From assembly GCA_944989445.1 (NCBI GenBank), contig CALYLW010000011.1, forward strand, positions 1,269,501 through 1,333,500: DNA of 64,000 nt. Direction: 5' to 3'. Positions 35,738 through 47,720 of this stretch are shown in pieces. Numbering within the stretch: the first letter of the stretch is position 1; every line of letters begins with the position of its first letter. The notes below the pieces were generated by a model. That model was given only the letters and a program-made list of their open reading frames with translations, searched no databases and was not told the origin of the DNA. The translations under genes and the position numbers were made by a program. Source of the DNA: Ampullaceana balthica (lineage: Eukaryota; Mollusca; Gastropoda; Lymnaeidae).

Positions 35738-36366
35738 AGGATGCATTTTATTAGACTTCTGTATATAAATATGTATATGTTAGATTTTTAAGAATTAAAA
35801 ATCCGTGCCTTACATGAAAACGAAAACGAAAGTAAAAAGTATAACATTTAACCTTCGTCAAATCAAGTTTTGCTGTGTAAGCTAAATTAGTAAATATCTA
35901 CATCAGTAAGACTTACTTAGTAGTCGATACACATGTTCGAAAATGCAAAGTAGTTCTAAGCCGTTAAGCAAATATACAGACATTCAAGGTCACGTCGACT
36001 AATTAGCACTAATCACAGTTGTTTTCACTAGCAGACCATAACGGGAGTGAATTTGTGAATACACATTAGTGCGTTACATAGCACAAACATATCCTTATAA
36101 AAGTTTTTTTTTAAAATAGCACACAAAAACTCGAAGAAAAATAAAAAAGTACAGGTTGGGAGGTAGTTTACACCCAATTTCGTGGAACCAATTTTAAATA
36201 ATGTGTGATTCAATATTACATATGCAATTTGCTAATGTCATGTCGATTACGCGTGGATGCCGGGGCAATATACACATTTTTCTTGATAACTTGTGGTGCC
36301 CCCAAACGCTTGGTGCCCTAGGCACGTGCCTTGTTTGCTTAATGGTTATCCAGGCCTGCCTGTAAA

Positions 36367-37590
36367 TCTTAGTTTGGTATTCTCATCATAAAAGATTTAT
36401 CACCCGTATACCATAAGTATAAATAAGGAAATAGTCCATAATATTTATTCTAAAAATGGTTACCCGATTTCTAAATGTATTCATGAGTTCTGCTCCACCC
36501 GCCTCTACATCTACACCTAAAATCAACGTTGCAAGCGACTCGACCAGCAGCTCGTGTTAGGATCGGTCTGTCATGACGTGTCTGTCACGTGTTGGAGTTA
36601 TCCAACCAAAATCTCAGATCTGATGGCGACGTTATTTTGACTTTCACATGTGTTCAAGGTTCTCAACTCGTTTTTTCCCCTACCTTAACGCCCACCTCTA
36701 GTCTACCCTCACTGCTCTTCTCCTCTATCCTTACCCCAACTCTCTTCTACCCTTGCCTCTTCTTCTACCGTCACTTCACTTCTCTTCTAACCTTACCCCC
36801 ACCCACCTCGTTAATCCTTATCCCCCTCGTATTTTACCATTGCTTTTCTTCTCTTCTAGCCCAACCTCTTTTTTCCTCTCATGTATTTCCACACAACTAT
36901 ACTTTCTAAAGTAATAATATTTTCAAGAGATCTCTCCCTGCACCACCCCACCCCCTTCTCCGTTACTTATGAAAACCTCCAGCAAGTTGCGGTGTAATTC
37001 AACTCTCAACTTTTCAAGTATAATTTACCTCTGATGTATCAATGCCGAAATATTTGGCTAAAGAGCTTAGGGGAAAAAAAGTTAATGAAATTGGCTCAAT
37101 TGTGCGGGGAATCAAAAGACTTAGTTTCGTTTGTGGAAGCTGTTCCGTAATTTTAACAAACCGTGACCGCCTTGGAAAAGGCCGCAGCATAAGCCGTATC
37201 CGTTACGTTTCATGGCGGGGGTGATGTGTCTAATTAGCCGAGCAAAATTGCTAATGCCTGGGGCTAGGGGAGGTAATCAGACAGAAAGAAAATAGCGTCA
37301 ATTTGCTCTGCGGCGGAAAGGGAGAGGAATCTCTGACGGACAGATTTCTTAGACTCCGCTAGGGGGCAGCACCGTGTCTGCTTGCACATGGGACTCCTGA
37401 AAATTGTTTTGTTTTTTTAAACGTGACACAACTCCATTTTCCCACACATCCTGACAACACACGATCTAAACACCGTACACTTCAAAATGTTTACTTATTT
37501 TAGAAAAAAAATTCATCATAGTATATAAATTCATCATAGAAAACTCACTTTGGAAAATAAACGTAAGTCATTTTACACACTTTTATTAAT
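36367..37590. other. Unannotated; polypyrimidine tract 36660-36900
   Basis: Low-complexity CT-rich DNA at 36660-36900 (CTTCTACC / CTCTTCT phrases) accounts for the frame 36589-36909. A segment at 37200-37380 is GC-richer and contains TAATTAG; its function is unknown. Confidence 0.4.
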
Positions 37591-37928
37591 GACGAGCAAC
37601 CAAGCCCGTCCAAGGACGTTCCGCCATCGTTCGGTGGCACGTTGTAACTCCCCTTCAACAGCCGTCTCGACCGGCATTACGTGTGGATCGCGTCAAAAAT
37701 ACTATTCATTATAGTTAAAATAAATAACTCGTAAAAACAGAGCTTTTGACTATAAATCACAACTCGCATAACCCAAAATAAAGTCTTGGAAGAAATACTG
37801 CACCAAAAATAACTCGTTTTGAACGTCCGGGTAAACTTGATATGATTGGCTGTAGGAGTCATGTGTGTTTGAGAGACCAATCGCTATAGATGACGGGACA
37901 GAACTTATCCTTTTATTATACAAGGATA
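37591..37928 (+). repeat. Family C copy
   Basis: Starts GACGAGCAACCAAGCCCGTC and ends ACAGAACTTATCCTTTTATT. The hairpin (GCCATCGTTCGGTGGC) carries one substitution compared with the other copies. Confidence 0.9.
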
Positions 37929-39639
37929 ATGCTAATGAGTCAGGCTCAGCTCTCACATCCCACCATTTCTCTCAGAAAAGCTTTTTGTTTCTGTCTTTTA
38001 AATGAGACGCCGATCTCATCAGAATTAACACCTCCTAACATTACCACTTCCCTTTAAATAAAAACACCAAAAAAAAACAACAACACAGGAGCTACCACAT
38101 AAGTTACCACAGTGTAAGAAACAACAACAGATTAAGTTTTTAAGTGTGTGTCTAACGGAAAGAACTTCAAAGGTGTCAATTTTTATTGTGTGTTTAGACA
38201 CAACAGATCAGACAGTCAATTAGAACTACTTCATTTGCCCCGTGGGAGCCTGAGATGCCTACACGGGACAGGTTCAAAGATGTCAGATATTTTCAGTTGG
38301 TGAAGACATTCCGACCACAGTGCCCGGATGATGTGCAGCACCGATGTTATATCATCAATTAGACCAGCGCTTCGTTTTTTAAATAAAAATAACTAATTCT
38401 TAAATTATTCTAATCGCGTTTTAATTCTATTAGGTGCATTAAATTTTCCCCCTTAATTCAACATTTATAATTGCTATTGATGTTCCTATATTTAATAGGT
38501 TTTCAGCAAATAACTAAAGGCAATTGGTTCAGATATGTTTGAAATGAATGCCTCAATATGTTGAGTCTAACTTAAGGCATGTGTATTTCAAAAATGACTT
38601 TCTTAATATTTCAATTGTTTTAACTTCTGGTTTCTTCATGCATAAAGATGATTTCCTCTGCTGGTAATAATTATTAAATATTCTCCAACACTCGGCTTTT
38701 GTTGTTGTTTTGTTTTGGTGTTGTTGAAAAAAATAATAAAGAACAAAAAGAGTAATCCTGTCGTAAATGGAAGATCACATCCTAAAGTCTGATTCAATTT
38801 TAAGTGGAAACAGCCGAGTGGATACACTGCGCATGAACACAACATTTACTAGTGAGTGGACACAACAGATGAGACACTACTGAGTGGACGAAATGGAATT
38901 ACTTTATGAGCATTATTTATTGAACATTACCGAGAGGACAAAAACAGATTGGGCAGCATTGAGTGCATGGATATACTCGATGAATGCTTTCAGGCAGGGT
39001 ACGAAATAATCTGAGATGTCCAGTCCATGATGTCATCTTCATTCACATTAACACAAAAGCTCATATACATAGGGCACACATTTGGGAACATTCTGGTGTT
39101 TAGTCAATTTTCTGTCAATGATGCGTCCAGCTCATGATTTGCAGTCGAATGGACAGAATCCAAAACAAAATTAATGACAAAGTCAAATTTAAGCAGAACC
39201 ACTTATTTCCCCCATACCTATAAGGCCTTAAACTATATGGTGTGACCCTCGTCATTGGCCTAATGTCTGTCACATGACTAGAGGCCGTAACAGTATGGAT
39301 TGGTCATTAGGATGAATGAAGCTGCAATGCATGGTCTTAAAGCATACAAAACTTTACACATTTAGTTAAGCTTGCATTCACCCCTGGCGAGAGGTTTCCG
39401 CCCTTTCTTCCTCGTGAAGTTGAAAGTTGTACGTCTTGCGAGGCTAATGTCACGCCGTTGTGGAGACAGATCTTCTCCTCTATTTCACAACAGATCGGCG
39501 CTGAGCTCATCGTGGTAACATGGTCTATTGAAGTCTGTCACACACAGGTGATCGTTCATTTGGCCTGAGAAACGTGGGGTTGTTAAATAAACCTGACATA
39601 TTGTGCTTGCACGATGTGAGTTGCCGGGGGAGGTGTGGG
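37929..39639. other. Unannotated stretch
   Basis: No gene or known repeat is recognised. Confidence 0.4.
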
Positions 39640-39960
39640 CGTTAGTGAGGGCACAGGTGCAAGGGGTTGTGGGTGTCAGGTAGGGTACAGATGTCATGGG
39701 GTGTGGATGCCATGCAGGTTACAGATGTCATGGGGGTGTGGGTGTCAAGTAGGATACAGATGTCATGGGGGTGAGGGTGTCAAGTAGGATACAGATGTCA
39801 TGGGGGTTTGGCTGTCAAGTAGGGTATAGATGTCATGGAGGTGTGTGTGTCAGGTAAGTGACAGATGTCACGGGGATGAGGCGTCATAGATTGTACAGGT
39901 GCCATGGGAGGTGTGGACGTTAGGGAGGGCACAGTTACAAGGTGTGTGGGTGTCAGACAA
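39640..39960. repeat. Degenerate 35-bp minisatellite
   Basis: About eight decaying units around GTGTCAAGTAGGATACAGAT and GTCATGGGGG. Units in the middle (39735-39835) are best preserved and those at the edges are worn. Confidence 0.85.
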
Positions 39961-40032
39961 GGTACAAGTGCAAGGGTGTGTAGTCAGGCAGGGTAAAAGT
40001 GTCATTTGGGTGCTGGAGGCATGGTACGGACA

Positions 40033-40357
40033 CCATGGGGTGTGTGTGGCTGCTAGAGGTGGTGTGGCTGCTAGAGGTGGTGTGGCTGCTAGAGGTGGTG
40101 TGGCTGCTAGAGGTGGTGTGGCTGCTAGAGGTGGTGTGGCTGCTAGAGGTGGTGTGGCTGCTAGAGGTGGTGTGGCTGCTAGAGGTGGTGTGGCTGCTAG
40201 AGGTGGTGTGGCTGCTAGAGGTGGTGTGGCTGCTAGAGGTGGTGTGGCTGCTAGAGGTGGTGTGGCTGCTAGAGGTGGTGTGGCTGCTAGAGGTGGTGTG
40301 GCTGCTAGAGGTGGTGTGGCTGCTAGAGGTGGTGTGGCTGCTAGAGGTGGTGTGGCT
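40033..40357. repeat. 18-bp minisatellite, about 18 near-identical units
   Basis: The unit is GTGGCTGCTAGAGGTGGT and is almost invariant, so this is a young array. The open frames over it on both strands (for example 39868-40440 and 39899-40471) come from the 18-bp unit and should not be annotated as proteins. Confidence 0.97.
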
Positions 40358-41517
40358 GAAAGGGAGTGCTTGGAAGATAAGCAGGAGACTTCGAAGAAAC
40401 AGGGAAGTGAAAGGAATTTAGTTAGCGGCGATGGCTTCATTTCTTGGCCTGTAGATGGTGAGTGGCTTTAACTAAATCAAAATTTTTCTTTCCGCATTTT
40501 CTATATTTTGGGTATATATTCGAGTATGCACTGTTATTGAAAGCTCTGTTATTATTGTAAATGGTCTTGATGAGTCTTACTATTTCCAGCATGGTATTTA
40601 CTTTTTAATTACATATAGACACGATTGTATTTTCAAGTTCAAGAATTAATTACTTTTAAACTTGAAGCCGTGGCTTGAGTCGAGTTTATTAAAGTGAATT
40701 TTACCCCTAGACTATAACTATATCAAAGTGATATCCGGGCCTCATTGCACGATTCAAAGAATATATGGGAGCAATGTCAACATTTCATTTAATAACCAAT
40801 TGAATGTTTTTAAACTGTAAATAGTCTAAAAATTCAAAGTTTGGTAGATCCTTTTAATGTGATAACTTCAAGTTGGAAACAAAACAAAGACAATGTCCAC
40901 ACATTGTATTGTACAAATGATTTGTTTTCAATAAACGTATTCTTTCCAAGTGATGGAATAAGTTTAACCTATCCCAGTCTCCAACAATCGTCATGTGTCA
41001 CGTGGTCTAAAAAGAGCCAGTGTTGGGTTCAAGTGAAGCTTGCGGTTTATGTTAGCTTAAAAAAAATTGAGGAATATTTTTAAAAAGAAAAAGTAACTGT
41101 TTATCGTATTTTTAACGTTTCATAAACTAGAGACGAAGTTAAAAGCGACAATTAATTTTTTAAAGTGTGGCAAAGCTTTTTTAAACGGGGCACTACTAGT
41201 TCTTATCCAATAGCAATTATGTCAGTAGCTGTACGACCGCAAAACATGTAGCAGGTTTCAGGAGATTTAAGCGTGGAAATTCCGTCAAAGATCTTATTGA
41301 AATTTAAAGCCGGTGCAAATCTTCGACTCGTATGACTGAAATAATCACAGCCACGCTAATGGGTTTTACTGATACTAGTCACAACTACTGTCTATTCGTG
41401 ATACTAGTCACAACTACTGTCTATTCGTTATGGAAATCTAAACAGTTAGGTCATACTTCCGTCCATGTGATTAGTTGAAAACTACAAGGGTTCAACTGTA
41501 CAGAGCCGACAAATAAC
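40358..41517. other. Unannotated; 29-bp duplication at 41371-41428
   Basis: Two adjacent perfect copies of a 29-bp sequence starting GATACTAGTCACAACTACTG lie at 41371-41399 and 41400-41428. The rest is unrecognised. Confidence 0.5.
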
Positions 41518-41694
41518 ATGGGAGATGTATTTCCTCCCGAGGCCGCGTTGGGGGTGTTTGACAAACTTGGTCTCGTCAATGACAAGCTCTCATCCAAACC
41601 CAAACGAGAGCTTTCTAAAGAAAACACATTTGAGGCTAACGCGAGGGCTCGTGAGAAAGTGAGACCCGCCAAAGCCAAACTTTGTCCGACGTAG
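41518..41694 (+). CDS. Exon-like short open frame, unrecognised
   Basis: ATG at 41518 opens a 58-codon frame ending in TAG at 41692-41694. The translation starts MGDVFPPEAALGVFDKLG. It has mixed, non-periodic composition and is hydrophilic and lysine/arginine/glutamate-rich after residue 22, unlike the repeat-derived frames elsewhere. An excellent splice-donor match, AAA|GTGAGA, lies at 41659, so it could be a first coding exon ending there rather than a complete small protein. Base composition rises in GC compared with the flanks. No family is recognised, and a chance frame is possible. Confidence 0.25.
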   Translation: MGDVFPPEAALGVFDKLGLVNDKLSSKPKRELSKENTFEANARAREKVRPAKAKLCPT

Positions 41695-43430
41695 GCGTAC
41701 ACCAAAACACGTTGCCGGAGACGCCAGGCTTCATTCCCAATATCAGAACAAGCCAACACCGGTGCCTGTGGCCACATACACTGTCTACCAAGATTAACAG
41801 GGACCTCTCTATAACAGAATTGTTTTTAAACGGACTGAAAACAGAAACAAGTATTCCAAACGGGGAAATTTCTCATATAGTGTCGGCATATTTGTATCAT
41901 GGGCAGAACCATTGGGAGAAAACACGTTCAACTCTAGTTACTGTAAGGCAGACAAGTCTTAATCGGCGGGAATACTTTCTTGTGAATATTAATGGATTAC
42001 ATAATTGCATTTTTAATAAAAACTGATTATTTTTTATATTGAACTGACAGCATGAATAGTTTATAACAATCATCAAGCCCAGAAAGCCTTACAAGCCACT
42101 CCCCCCCCCCAAAAAAAAACAGAACAGAAAAACATAAAAACAAACAAAACCACAATTTCACCCCTTTGTATTATGATATCATCAGCAATGCATTTTCGTT
42201 GCTGTTGTTTTTGTTATTGTTTTTTTCTCCTGGAAAGTTTTCAAAAAGAGGCCCTCATACAAAAACAGATGATTATCTCCGAAAGGACCATCACCCATAG
42301 TGTTGTCCTAAATGGGAGAGAAACGCCTTCGCCTACTCCAAGGAGGTACACGCTCGGTGAATCTAGAGTTATCCATCCTGGGAACTCACACGTACGATAA
42401 TTGATTGTTCAGAAGGAAAGGGGGGTAACCTGAGAAAAATGAGAAGGAAACTATGTACGCTCTTCAAAGAAGGAGGTGAGAAATGAATATGATGGCCGCG
42501 ATAGAGTGACGCGTTTCACAGAAATGTAATGGCCGAAACATGACGAGGTGAATGAGTGCGAGGGGCCAGGAGCAAGTCTATTCTACACGCTCCATGAAAC
42601 AATGGCTGTTCTCGGGGTTACAGGAGTACAGCTGGGGGCTTTTACACTGACAAGCAGCTTTACACTTGAGTTGTGTCTTCAAACAGCTGCAGGATATTAC
42701 ACTGACTAACAGCTTTATACTTGAGTAGTGTCGTCAAACATTAACAAACGGCTGTATACTTGAGTAGTGTCGTCAAACATTAACAAACAGCTTTATACTT
42801 GAGTAGGGTCTTCAAACAGCTGCAGGATATTACACTGACAAACAGCTTTATACTTGAATAGTGTCTTCAAACAGCTGCATGTTATTACATTGACAAACTG
42901 CTTTATACCGGAGTCGGTGTCTCCATAAACAACGCAGCATATTACACTAATATACAGCAAAATACTCAAAGGGGTTTCCCTGCACACATTCTATGCAATA
43001 AATACATTTAACCAACACGTGTGTGTATGTATGTCCTATATTGATTAAGTTCGAAGTCTTTTTGAACTGTAAATATAAATAATGGCTAATTTAGCTACCT
43101 TTGGAATATTTAAATATCCAAAAGCGTATAATTTTAATACAAATTAATGACTTTTCTTTTCATTTACACAACTTGTCTTTCTTTTATTACTCGCATAAAT
43201 CGTTTCAATTAATAAATAAAAAAACAAAAACAAATGAAATTCATGTACCACTAATTTGTCACGATCTTGTATTTAATTTCAAACATTGGGAACAAAACAC
43301 TATAATGACTCAATTAGTGACAGTAAAAATTACAACCTTTAAGGGTAAATTTCCAAGACACTATTTTTATACTCAAGCAACAAAACAAAATTATCACAAA
43401 AATCTTTTCACAATTCATCTCATGCGCAAC
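41695..43430. other. Unannotated, with 55-bp tandem repeat at 42640-42960
   Basis: 42640-42960 carries about six uneven units around TTACACTGACAAACAGCTTT, ATACTTGAGTAGTGTC and TTCAAACAGCTGCAGGATA; some units are shortened. The remainder is unrecognised. Confidence 0.6.
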
Positions 43431-44013
43431 TTTTAACGCAATTTCCCTTGGGAATTGCGTTTATATATTTGAAATGTCCGGCCTGTCTTTTCGAGCATTG
43501 AACAGCAACTCCTCCTGAACCATACCAGATAGAGGGTTCGGGTCTTTTGCAAATATGTTAAGGAGGTCCCAAGGATGTGCATAGGCCAAAAAAATTACCG
43601 AAAAGGTTTACTCGATTTCCTAGAAGATAAAAAAAAACGAAAAAATATCAATAATTTGTCAATTTCTCGCCAACCATAACAGCTATCGACTTGAAACAAA
43701 CGCCAAACGATAGCTAATAATATTTAGAACAATGTTGGAGAAGGAATTTTTGAAAAATCTCTTTTGGTTCGACTCCCGTAATATTAGCAGCAATTTGTAG
43801 ATAGCAATTGTTTTGTTTAGTTTCACAATTATTGATTTGAAATGTCGTTTAATGTAATCTAGAATGAAAGTTAATGGAGTTTTCCCGCTTTGTGAATACT
43901 AATGTTCGACTGTTGCGCGGTGCCCATTATAGTGACACATTCTTGGTGTGACTCTAGAATGATTTCCCTTGAATTAAAAAATCGGAAATGCTTTGTTGGA
44001 AATTGCGTTAAAA
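43431..44013. mobile_element. 583-bp MITE with 16-bp perfect terminal inverted repeats
   Basis: TTTTAACGCAATTTCC at 43431-43446 is exactly inverted at 43998-44013. The inner flank of the left end folds back on itself (AACGCAATTTCCCTTGGGAATTGCGTT, 43435-43461, with one bulged base). TTAA lies at both termini, so a TTAA-targeting (piggyBac-like) or TA-targeting element is possible. No transposase is encoded. Confidence 0.75.
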
Positions 44014-45035
44014 TACTCATTCGAGTTTTTATTTACTAGTTTCAATAGTTTGGCTTCTTTAGCTAATTATGCATCAATATATGTGTTAGAAAATAACAAA
44101 AAATTGTTGTTATATATTATTATTAGTTTACGTGTTAGAAATTAAGGCTAAAGAGATTATCACTGTTAACTTAAACTCATACATACACACACGCACGTAG
44201 ACACACACACAAACATTAAGACGTTTTATTCGGTCCTTCTTATAATTTAAATTTATGTGTGGTTTTATAACTTTAAAAAAATATATATTGGGGAATTCCC
44301 GAAATGCTGATTTTAACAGACGCCGAGAACACTCGAATCCATTTTGTTCAGATGTGCCCCATAAAGTATCAACGGAGACAAATTATCCACACACGGGGGT
44401 AGATGCTGCAGAGTTCGAGCCGTGAAGTGGTTGGAGGCACAAGTGCGCGGTGTGTGCTGGGGGTAAGATATCAACCATAATAATTACATCAGCCCGTTGG
44501 CAGAGGCCCGCTTCTTGAACGCTTCAGTCCCTCGCCAACTTCTCCGTGTGGATTCTTGGGAAGTTGATCTGTTCCCTAATTGAAAGCATGGACCACTCGT
44601 GTTTTCTCGAAATTAGTTTTGATTAAAGGCAGGCGAGACTAGAGGGTGGGCTGGGGAAGGAAAGAAAGAGAAAATAAATTGTACTTCCGCTCCAAGAGTG
44701 TGGCCTTATTGTTGTACTTTAAACAACGTTTGACCGGTAAGTGTGCCTTTTACGTCAGAGGTCAGGTGGAAACCGAAAGTTGGGATATTGATCGAGTCAT
44801 TAGACAACACTGCACGTTTGTATGTCTACCCCCTCCCCAAACCAATGCCAAACTAAACCAGAAGATGAATTCTGCTACCCACCGACTGCACATGTCAAAT
44901 GTCTCTGGGTGCCGTAGAAACTCGTGAGCCCCAACACCCGCGGTGTCAGAGTGAGGTGAAAGTGTACATTTTTAATCTGAAAATATTTATGTATAAATGG
45001 AAAACTTTCAAAAATGGAGGTCAACGATGTTTCTT
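44014..45035. other. Unannotated stretch
   Basis: A GC-richer segment at 44320-44930 contains an unrecognised frame (44646-44927). No other feature is identified. Confidence 0.35.
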
Positions 45036-45160
45036 AAGACATGTTCCCCACTTCAGCTGGTAGGATGGGGGTTTGTTAAGACATGTTCCCTAATTCAGTT
45101 GGTAGGATGGGGGTTTGTTAAGACATGTTCATAACTTCAGCTGGTTGGATAGAACTTCTT
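45036..45160. repeat. 42-bp tandem repeat, 3 units
   Basis: Three units around AAGACATGTTCCCTAATTCA and GGTAGGATGGGGGTTTGTT; the third is more diverged (GGTTGGATAGAAC). Confidence 0.88.
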
Positions 45161-46576
45161 TCTCATCGACAACGCTAGCGTTTATCATAAGACTTTGAAG
45201 AGGATGAATAAATGTATCGCAAACTTGCCAGAGGTATCGCTAGTTGTTCGAAAATTGTCCATCTCTAATGTCAAAGTCTAATTGTAGTTTTGTTCAGAGA
45301 AAGACAATGTTTTCCATGTAGTTTTTGCCTTACAACCGGACAATTTGATCATTCTAATGTTTGGGTAGTTTATAAATGATCGAGTGTTATCTACCAGCGT
45401 CGGTGTAGAACTCCCCCCCTCCCTTCCCAAATCCTGCTTCCGTTTCCACACCACTACTATTAAGGAGAGAGAACTGATGTCAGTGTATCCCTTGTCCCGC
45501 CCCTAATCCCCCAGATTTACTACACTAGGTGCAACAAGTGCGATGTCTAGATGGCAGAAATGTATCCAGCGGAGGGTTGTGCTGGGTGAGGATGAGGGTG
45601 TGGGGGGCATATGCAAGGGAGATCATTTAAAAAAAAACAACAACCGAAAGATAGCAGAGACGACGGGTGCTAGGGGAGACAAGCCGGGAGCGACAAGTGC
45701 AGGAGTATGACAGGCCATTTCCCGTTCGCGTTCCTGGTGGTGCGATGCGCAAAAGAAGAGCGTTGGGAATTAGGAAAACTGACAATGAGATTAGTTCCCC
45801 GGGAACTGCGATGAGGGCCCCTGGGTGCTCGCTGCCATGGGCTGAACCCACTGGACCGGGGTGGGAGGGAGGAGGTTCGTCAAGGTAGCTCTACAGCCAA
45901 TGCACGGGTTTAAACAATTACAGTTTAAATCACAGAACAATGAGATCGTTAAACGTCAGGGTATAAAAGGGTTTTAAACAAGAAACAATTGTAAACGATT
46001 GTTTAATAGTAATTCTTAATCTTTATATTTAAGCACTGTGTTACGGTCTGGTGTTATTAGTGGAAACCACTCACGACAGTGCCACAAACTCTACAACATC
46101 AATCACCAATAATACACGTCTAGTCTATGTCTCACAGCAACTTCCTTCTCATTCAACTTCTAGCGTGCAATTCCTACAAGACTACCTAATCGTCGTTACG
46201 TCACAGGCCCTAACATGGCGTCATTAGTTAAGAACGCGTTCAATATAACCAGCACAGTGCGCCAAACGAGCGATCACTGTCGTGAAAAACCCCATTAACC
46301 CCTAATAGTAGTCTCGACACACAGATTTATCGCAAATATATATATACTAGGCTGTGTGGGGGCACCGTGGCGCCTACGGCGCCCACTTTTTTTTGTCAAA
46401 AGCCCATTAACTTATCCTTGCATGATAAATACGAAATATTAAATTTCCTGAAATGTACACAAAGTATTTTATAATTATAAATCCTCAAATCCTCTTTTTA
46501 CATCACTCTCTTTTCCAAAATTAAAATATAAGCTAAAACAATGACGTCATATAATATTTTTTTACGGCGAGAGTCT
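45161..46576. other. Unannotated; GC-rich segment 45530-45890
   Basis: The frame 45667-45888 and its antisense partner are not recognised. 46041-46330 begins TGTTACGG and has a unique, LTR-like look, but there are no paired LTRs or a primer-binding site to support that. Confidence 0.3.
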
Positions 46577-47088
46577 TTAAATCCCTTATATTAACTTCGC
46601 GGCCGTCTCTGTCTGTCTGTAGTCATCTCATGTTCTCTCTCATCATCTCATGGGCTGGGCGGGCGGAAAAAGAAAAGTAAAAAATGACCCACTTCCAGTG
46701 ATCCGATCGAGCTGAAATTTGGCACACGGACCCGACTCACCTAACAATGCATCGTATCAAAATTTCAGATCGATCGATCGTACCGTAATTAAATTAATGC
46801 ATTTTTAGTTTATCCTTATATGAGGTATGTAATTCATATTCACTGTTTGTTATTGTTTTTTTCTCCCACTTCCACGTGAGTTTGAGTTGACGCCGACCGT
46901 CGTGTTGACGCCGACCGTCGTGCCGACACCCCCTCACATCCCACCCCCATTTATTAAAGACAAGGGACATCACTCGGTGTCAGTCTGTAAATGTTTGAAA
47001 ACAATCAATACTGTTAGTTATGTCTCATATATAAGGGATTTATAGTCAAAAACTTTGTTTTTAAATCCCTTATATTAACTTCACTGGC

Positions 47089-47161
<73 letters not shown>

Positions 47162-47720
47162 TCTCTCTCTCTCTGTCTGTCTGTCTTGGGCTCGGCGGGC
47201 GGAAAAACAGAAGTCAAAAATGACCCACTTCCCATGATCCGATCAAACTGAAATTTGGCACACGGACCCGTCTTACCTAACAATGCATCGTATCAAAATT
47301 TCAGATCGATCGAACGTACCGTAATTAAATTAATGCATTTTTAGTTTATCCTTATATGAGGTATGTAATTTAAAATCACGATTTGTTATTGTTTTTTTGC
47401 CACGTGAAAGTTTGAGCATTGAGGCGACCCAACGAAACGACGGTGCGCTTTTGTTTACATTTTACGTGTCACTCTGAGCTCGGTCAAGCGAATCGGTGAC
47501 CAGACTTTTCCCCTCTCCCCCTCCCACACACCCCTCCCCCCCACCCCTCCCCCCACCCCTCCCCCCTAGGGTTATGAAGCAAACTTGTGTTAAGACAGAT
47601 TCAGTCTGTAAATGTTTGAAAATAATCAATACTGTTAGTTATGTCTCATATATAAGGGATTTATAGTCAAAAACTTTGTTTTTACGGGTTTATTTTATTA
47701 CGGGTTTGTTTTATTTAATT
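46577..47720 (+). repeat. Two tandem family A copies, the second with an expanded CT tract
   Basis: The copies start at about 46577 and 47065 (AAATCCCTTATATTAACTTC). The GTCTCTGTCTGTC segment present in all family members is expanded in the second copy into a (CT)n microsatellite at 47089-47183. The second copy also carries a C-rich insert (47510-47565) and an extra TTACGGGTTT repeat at its end. The minus-strand Arg/Glu-rich frame 47014-47283 is a translation of the CT tract. Confidence 0.93.

Larger units (their letters stand above)
34289..36358. mobile_element. Composite hAT-like element, 2.07 kb, perfect 8-bp target duplication
   Basis: CCTGTAAA occurs at 34281-34288 and again at 36359-36366. 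The left end is CAGGGCCGGATTAAG; the right end reverse-complements to CAGGCCTGGATAACC. Subterminal GGTGCCCTAGGCAC occurs near both ends (34311-34324 and 36312-36325). It encodes no recognisable transposase. Inside are a LINE 3' fragment (34933-35058) and two tandem family C copies (35059-35737), so the element has captured, or been invaded by, other repeats. Confidence 0.88.

Noticed and set aside
39868..40471. 190-codon frames on both strands (AARGGV / AATPPL repeats)
   Set aside because: Produced by the 18-bp minisatellite; both strands being open is diagnostic of unit length, not selection.
46041..46330. Solo LTR beginning TGTTACGG
   Set aside because: No second LTR, primer-binding site, polypurine tract or target duplication could be identified.
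47014..47283. Arg/Glu-rich minus-strand frame
   Set aside because: Antisense translation of the (CT)n expansion inside family A.
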